DNA from: Neckera pumila
Taxonomy: Eukaryota > Streptophyta > Bryopsida > Hypnales > Neckeraceae
Length of the DNA stretch: 64,000 nucleotides
Reading direction: 5' to 3'
Assembly (NCBI GenBank): GCA_963969595.1
Contig: OZ018415.1
Coordinates: forward strand, 2,294,001 to 2,358,000
The position numbers and the translations under genes were made by a program. Of this stretch, positions 57,941 through 64,000 are shown piece after piece. Every line of letters begins with the position of its first letter. Position 1 is the first letter of the stretch. The notes below the pieces were generated by a model. It was not told the DNA's origin, ran no database searches, and saw nothing but the letters and a program-made list of their open reading frames with translations.

Positions 57941-59383
57941 CCACTACAAAAAAATGATAGAAAAAACGATTGAAAAGTAGTCATTGTGGACACAATGATT
58001 GCAATACGATTCAAGGCCTTGGAGTCGTTGTGGACAGGCCGTTTAGGACAACGACTGCAGTCTATTATCACCATCCATTTCTACATCCAAGATAGAAACG
58101 GATGAAGTGATAAAGAAAGTTGGGCTTAAGGAAATGTCTATAAAGCTGCCATATGGAAATTGGACCCCTAAAACATCTGACGTAGACATCCACGTGGCCA
58201 GTTGTTTTTTAGTCATTCTGAAGTTATAACTGACCCATGATGAATCTGACATGGACGGCCACGTAGGAAGGTGTTTTTGAGTCATTGAAAAGTCATTTTA
58301 CAATTATTTTGCAATCATTTTGTAGTCATTGTTGTTGACGTCTCTAGTCCTTTTTGAGTCATTTTAAAGTTAAAATGACATCTGCTGAAAAAAATGTGGT
58401 GCCTAATATTTGGGAAGTAGTCATTATGCAATACCTTCAAAGTTTCACAACCATACACCATATACAATATGTCATATACAAAACATCATATATCATGTAC
58501 AATACACCATATACTGTATATCATACATTGTAGTTGACATGTGTTACATAGCTTTCAAAGCCACTTAATGTGTGAGTATGAAGAAATGAAATGACAAGCC
58601 TTTTATACAAGTGGGATGTTAGGAGACAAGACAAACCATGTAAAACGCAGGAATTGTGTTATAAGTATTATTCAAATTTCATTTAAGCATGGTAGATTAA
58701 TTTTTTTCAAAAACCTTTGAACTAAAGAAAGTTAGAAAATCAACCTCACTTTCATCTCTAAAAATTCATTTTATATTTTGAGCCTCAAATAAAAAGTTAT
58801 GGACAAATTTGTGAAAGGGGTTGGAAAGGACATTTCTCTTGACATTTTATAACATCCTCTCTAAAATTTGTCTTGCCTTTTTGTATATGAACCATAATAA
58901 AAAGATGTTGTAAATGCATCAAAAGTGTGATGAAAGGTAAGCAAATGTTTAAAAATTGCACAATGCATTACAATGCACAAAGCAGTGAAGCAGTAGTTGA
59001 TTAGCTTCACAGTAATTATCTAAGATGTTTCAACTCATTCTACACTCTCAAGAAGTCATTTTGCAGTTGCGAGAAGTTGTTTTGGACTCGCAAGAAGTGA
59101 TTCTATAGTTACAGAAAGTCATTCTACTGAAGGTGAGAAATCCAATTTGTGACACTATGTCATAGTAGTGCACATTGCAAGTTTTGAAAAATGCACAAAT
59201 GATACCAAATTGTCACAAACCTTTCACGGCTTGCAACTACAATTCAATTTGTAAAATCCAACTTCAACAGCACCAAAGAAGTAGCATTGTTGTTCATGTA
59301 AGAGGGGAACGGGACTAACAGTTACTTTTAGGACTATGAAAACACCTTTTTTATGTTGAAGATGTAAGTTGAAAGTCTACCAA

Positions 59384-59615
59384 AAAAATTTCAAAAAACA
59401 CACATTTGATTTTCACTCTTTAAAAAGTTGTTAAATAGAAATAAGTCCAAGATTGAAAAAAAGAACTAAATTATTAATAGCTCTTAGATGGGATTGAAAT
59501 ACAATAATCCTAATGGTGAGATTGTTTTAGCAAGCAAACGCAACATTCTCAAAAAAAATTGTAAAAAATTGTGAAAATTGCATTCAGAAATGAACCCTAC
59601 AAGTAAATTTTTCAA
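59384..59615 (+). repeat. Fragment of TTAA MITE family 1
   Basis: It matches 23090-23310 in order: TTTTCA, GTTGTTAAATAGAA, CTAATGGTGAGATTGTTTTAG and TTGCATTCAGAAATGAA. The ends are missing. Confidence 0.65.
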
Positions 59616-59639
59616 AAAGATATATGCATAATTTATAAG

Positions 59640-60090
59640 AAAGATATATGCATAATAAGAGAATGCATAATTTATAAGAAAAAAAAAGAATAATTTTTTC
59701 TTTTTAAAGAAGTTTGAAGAAATAAACTTAAGAAGATAAACAAAGAGTAGAAAAGAGAAAGTTAAAAAAGATTTAAAGAAATGAAGAAGAGATGAAAAAA
59801 GGAAAAAAACAAATAACAAAAATATTATAAGGATTACAAAATAGGAAAAAAATTTGAAGGATTGAAAATTACCAAAAAGAAAAAAAATTCTATTTGTTTC
59901 TAGAAAAAAATCTAGAAAATAATAGCAAATGAAACTAATAAAAATAAAATAAAAAATGAACAATACATTAAAAGGAAAAAGGTAGAAAAAGAGATGAAAT
60001 GATGAAAATAAATTTAAAAAAGAGAATAAAAAAGAAATAAAAAAGAAAACAAAAAATGACAAAGAAGAAAAAAGCCATTTTGTATGCATC
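59640..60090. repeat. Purine-rich low-complexity tract
   Basis: About 450 bases consist mainly of A and G on the top strand (AAGAAAAAAG-type). The 202-residue minus-strand frame over it is a poly-Phe/Leu artefact. Confidence 0.85.
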
Positions 60091-60782
60091 ATTTTCTAAA
60101 TCTCGGATGAATGACTTCAAATCATTTGATTCCTATGGAAAAAGAAGTAAAATATAAACAAAGAGTGCATACTAAGAGTATTTAGGAGCTAAGGTGCTTT
60201 AATTGCCTAACATTTATCAATTTATTTGTAGACAACACATCATCTTATTAAAGTTGCATCTTTTAACAATGTAGCACATAGAAACATTCTAAGGAATAGA
60301 ACTATTTTGTGCCAAAATACCTAGAAGGTGCAGTGATTATTCAGTCATTCCATAATGGCCCTACAGTGAAATCAAAGTTGCTCAGAACATCTTTTTCTAC
60401 CATGTCTTTTGTAGTGGCCTCTTTCTTTTTCTTTTTCCATCAATAAGCCAAAACTTCTTGAAGTCGTATGCCAGTTACATTACAGTTGATTTTTTGTTGT
60501 ACTGCAGTGAAAGTAAGCTATAATATATAATAGCCGCCCTCTTGTTTTCAATGCCACCTTGCCACATCTGACTATTGATGACGCTGTCAACGGAATGTGG
60601 CGGATGAAACTCGCCCCTCGTTGACTCTTCATCTTGAAGTCACAGATGCGACTTTGAGGTCACTCAAGTACTATGAGATTAGCAGCATTGGAGCAATTAG
60701 GGAGCCCTAGTCGTTTTGAAGTCACATTTTTCATGCAATCGTTCTTTGCAGTCACATATTTGGCCATTTTCTTGTAGTGAAG

Positions 60783-61436
60783 GAAATGTCATACAATCCC
60801 TACTAACATATGCCCCCCCAATTTAAAATGCAATCCCCATGTTATTTAAACACGTAAATTATTTCATTTAAATATCAAAAGTAGGAAATGTTTATAGGAA
60901 ATGTTATATAAATATTTCAAAATATATTAAAAAAACTTAAAATGGAATATTTTGGTTAGAGTCTTTAAAATGAGGCTCCAAAAAAATTTAAGGGAGAGTC
61001 CCTTAAAGTTGGCATTGAAGTCCAAAAGTCTTTGGCACTAAACCCTTGAAGTTGGCATTAAAATTTAAAAGAGAGTCTCTTCAAGAAGTTGGCACTAAAA
61101 AATGGCTCCTTGGAATCAAGGAGCCTTCTTTTGGCTTTCAAGGATCTTCATTAAAATCAAAAGTCTTTGGCACTAAACTAAAGCTCCTTGAAATCAAGGC
61201 CCTATTGCATAACCTCGGTCCCTTAAGTGTTGCCATCGGTGAAACCTCTTTTGCAGTAGCCACGGCTAATGCTTCAGCATAAACAAGTAGTGACCATGGC
61301 ATAGGTGATCTATGAAACAATCTCAGCAACCTGTGCAACAAGATGGTACATCACAAATAAAGTCAACAACTATAAAAAATCAAGACAGTGCTAATCAAAA
61401 ATCAAACACAATGATGAGATGAAGATTTAAACTTAC
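60783..61436. other. Duplicated host segment and short flank
   Basis: Up to about 61240 this repeats sequence from 56040-56232 and 57767-57940. The rest (61240-61436) shows no recognisable feature; it lies directly downstream of the methyltransferase pseudogene exon. Confidence 0.5.
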
Positions 61437-64000
61437 GGACCGCAGCGATTTTGTGCAATCGGCATAGGGCTCTTAACACCCTTGCTAGCAAAGCTGTCAT
61501 CATCTTCTTCGCTTGATGGTTCACAATACTTTACTTGGATCGAACATAATTGTTGTAGCCTTGGGGATGTTGAGGGGGGTAAGAACCTCCTGGAAAATTG
61601 CTAAGTCTAACTCGAGCGGCACAATATGCCAGCCAGCCCTTTTGCATGCATGAATATTAGCCCCTAGTGTAGGTGAAATAAACAGTTAGGGAGATTTTTT
61701 TATTTAAATAGGTCTAGCGAAAAATGAAATGAAATATGCAACAAATAAAGATAATAAAGTTTATAGACTTTAGTTTTAAAGCAGTAAAAGAACCTGTGGA
61801 TGCATTGCAATCAAGCACTACGTCACCAGGCTTCGAAACACTCTCAATGAGAACTTGGAGAAACAAAGGATCTTTTTCCCGAGCACCTTTCCACGGAATT
61901 CCCATCTTTCTTCAGTTGACTGTTGACTGTGGTGAAGTTGTGCAGAAATTCTTCTCCTATTATACAACCATTGACAAAACCACATAATCTCAACAAAATT
62001 GATAATCTAAAGTAAATTACCAAAGAATATCCATTACCACTGAAAATCCATTTCCAATGGATTCTTTTTAGAAAAATCCAGTTCATTAAATTAAAATTGG
62101 CGCATTTCTTTAAGATAGAAGCACAATATTGCATTGCCATTGAAAATAAAAAATCTATGACCTTCAGTATACAATTGCAATGATTTGCAAAATTATACAA
62201 AAATGTATCAAGAGCAAGATTTTTGATACAAAACTAGTGGTAGATTACTAAAATTTCTTGTAATCTTTAGCCTCCTTATATTTGAGGAGGGTTAGACCAT
62301 AACAATTTTATGTATATAATACCAATTTTGTAGCCCATTAGAGTAATAGTTGTAACTTTTTTAAGGTAACTAAATCATCAATTTAGTTACGTTGTAATAG
62401 TTGAAGCGAAGTATCCATCTAAAAGATAATATACCAGTTAAATCTATGCCATGCCCACTTTGCTTTTGATTCTTGTCATTTGAAAAAGTTGATTCCACCT
62501 CCTTCCCTTTGTATGAAACTCAAACATATAATACAATCCAAAAACGCTTTGTCTGTAAAAGCAACAAACAGAGAAACGTATATTTATTACATTAGGTCAA
62601 GGTAACTAACTAATTAACAAATTTACAATGAAATGAAGAGCCTTATAATGGCTAAATGTTACCTACAGTGTGCTTGATGTTCCTGTAGGAAGTCAAGCGT
62701 AGCTTATTAACTCCCTACCAATCGTAGATGCACTCAAAGCCATGTATTTTGGCAAATTTGTCTACTCCACATCGCGTCTTGGGATTGTCCAGGAGAAACA
62801 ACATTACCGCACCGTTGTCCTAAAGCATATCACTTGCAAATTCGAAGATGGATTCTACAAATTAAATCGGGAGTGTAAATGTTCTATGATGGAGCAGTAT
62901 ATGGTCGTTGTGACATATTTAGTACCGGCAAGCCATCAGGGATATCACCAATGATGAGATCAAAGCAAGCTTCCCATTGCTAAGTCCACCAATTGGACAA
63001 TCTCGACCTGCCTGTCAATACCAAAACATACTTGTTAATAAAAGAATCTTTAATACAAAGGAAAAAAAATAGAACAAAAAAACAAGCATGCAATTAAGTG
63101 GTTACCTTTTTTGCAAAGTCCAATATTTGGATTTGTTGAGGAAATTGTTGCTTGTTCTTTACCACATACTTGATGGCCTTGTGTATGGAGTATTGAAGAA
63201 CAAGGCAACTAACATTTATGTTTGTCGTCACAAAGCGGAGGGTGCTTGCAATTTGCCACTGCAAGGGTGCAAATACAACCATAGATGAAGATTGGAGAAG
63301 AGTAGGGCCTTGTGATGAGGCCATTGCGACAACCTCTGCTTCCACCACTGCAACATCACCTTCATGTCCAGATGTGACCATAGATGCTTTCCCATTTCGA
63401 GGCTTCTTCGTAGCCGACTGTGCTTTCTGCTTCATTTTTGTCTTACTATTGGTTGGTGGCTCCACAACTTCTTGGTCTACTTCATCGCCAGATAATTCTT
63501 CAACAAGAGTCTTTGTAGTAGCTGCCTTCTCCGTTTCTTCTTCTGCACGTGCATAAGATCTCTTGCATTCCAAGTACCATAGACATGCAACGAGCTCTTC
63601 AATAGAAAAACGTCAAATCTGTGAGGCAGTAAATACACATATAGGCAAGGTTTTGTCTAACCACGCTCCAAATAGTTTTGGCATTGCCCTCTTGGCAATG
63701 CCTTCTTTTGGAGCTAACTTGCAAAGGAAATACCTACAACAAAAGTGAATCTTAAAAAAATTACATAATATAAGTTTTAAATCAATCCTCAAAAAATAAA
63801 CACAGAATCAAAAATAGAATTGAAATGAAGGCTAATAAAAATACTGGTATACGCATTGGAGCATAATGTGCTCCATTCCTTCTTGCCCAAGGAATGGCAC
63901 GATACATGAATACTTTGAGTTCTTGCCAAATAACTCATAAAAGGCGTGATCCCAAAGAATGATTTGATAGCGTTTAATATAGTCATCAATCCAGTCAAGG
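61437..64000 (-). pseudogene. Beta-class-like N4/N6 amino-methyltransferase gene, broken, partial
   Basis: Exons read on the minus strand: 64000-63845 (WIDDYIKRYQIILWDHAFY, PFLGQEGMEHIMLQC), 63733-63106 (LFGAWLDKTLPICVFTA; FAPLQWQIASTLRF; LDFAKK), a piece from 63011 to about 62670 (WEACFDLIIGDIPDGLPVLN; DNPKTRCGVDKFAKIHG), 61905-61794 (GIPWKGAREKDPLF; KPGDVVLDCNASTG) and 61663-61437 (ANIHACKRAGWHIVPLELD). DIPDG stands where DPPY is expected, and LDCNASTG resembles the AdoMet-binding FxGxG motif, followed by an acidic residue after the next strand. Motif IV before motif I is the beta-class order. GT-AG borders and phases fit at several joints. Damage: TGA at about 63607, TAG before QWEACF, TAG after FECIYDW and frame shifts. 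The 5' end is outside the window. Whether it is host-derived or carried by a mobile element is open. Confidence 0.6.

Larger units (their letters stand above)
57941..60779. mobile_element. CACTA-like element, 2.8 kb, non-coding
   Basis: The left end is CACTACAAAAAAATGATAG, the right end GGCCATTTTCTTGTAGTG. AAG lies on both sides (57938-57940 and 60780-60782) if one extra C at 57941 is allowed. Subterminal regions are rich in AGTCATT/AGTCGTT units (for example 58260-58375 and 59050-59130). No transposase is visible. A fragment of TTAA MITE family 1 and a purine-rich tract lie inside. Confidence 0.6.

Noticed and set aside
59484..60092. 202-residue minus-strand open frame rich in Phe and Leu
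   Set aside because: It reads a purine-rich low-complexity tract in reverse; the composition explains the open frame and no domain order is visible.
1..64000. CRISPR arrays, tRNA or rRNA genes, bacterial operons
   Set aside because: No spaced identical short repeats, cloverleaf sequences or rRNA segments were recognised, and the gene structure is spliced and eukaryotic.

Overview
The window looks like nuclear DNA of a land plant. Evidence: a 16-exon LRR receptor kinase of plant type with one repeat per exon, an LPR-like multicopper oxidase, a Copia retrotransposon with plant-type Gag-Pol, and GT-AG introns throughout. A degenerate piggyBac transposase and a hAT transposase with a BED-like segment sit among AT-rich repeats. 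piggyBac is not typical of flowering plants, so I lean to a non-flowering lineage (bryophyte or lycophyte). That last step is inference; the species cannot be read from the sequence.

Layout. 1-3.2 kb: an intact LPR-type multicopper oxidase gene whose second intron is tandemly duplicated. 3.28-14.99 kb: a piggyBac-like element with TTAA ends and a broken transposase. A young Copia element (3690-8005) is inserted in it; its LTRs differ at one base and its reverse transcriptase region is deleted. 15-34 kb: an AT-rich repeat graveyard holding several TTAA-flanked MITEs, a CATTAG-ended MITE family, CACTA-like MITEs with 3-bp target duplications, a kinase pseudogene fragment, and a 5.3-kb hAT-like element with roughly 400-bp inverted ends. 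35.2-36.6 kb: a two-exon gene for a short SIN3-like protein with two PAH domains. 36.6-46 kb: more MITEs, a roughly 250-bp repeat array split by a TTAA MITE, and microsatellites. 46.1-53.2 kb: the LRR receptor kinase gene, open across all 16 exons (821 residues). 53.9-55.1 kb: head-to-head arrays of a roughly 180-bp repeat forming a large palindrome. 56.2-61.2 kb: a probable solo LTR and a 2.8-kb CACTA-like element. 61.4-64 kb: a broken, multi-exon, beta-class-like N4/N6 amino-methyltransferase gene on the minus strand that runs off the window end.

The three apparently functional host genes are the oxidase (extracellular or wall, probable ferroxidase type), the SIN3-like protein (nuclear corepressor scaffold) and the receptor kinase (plasma membrane signalling). 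Nothing suggests they act together. Most of the rest is layered transposon insertion, and several nested insertions give relative ages. All repeat identities were judged by eye.
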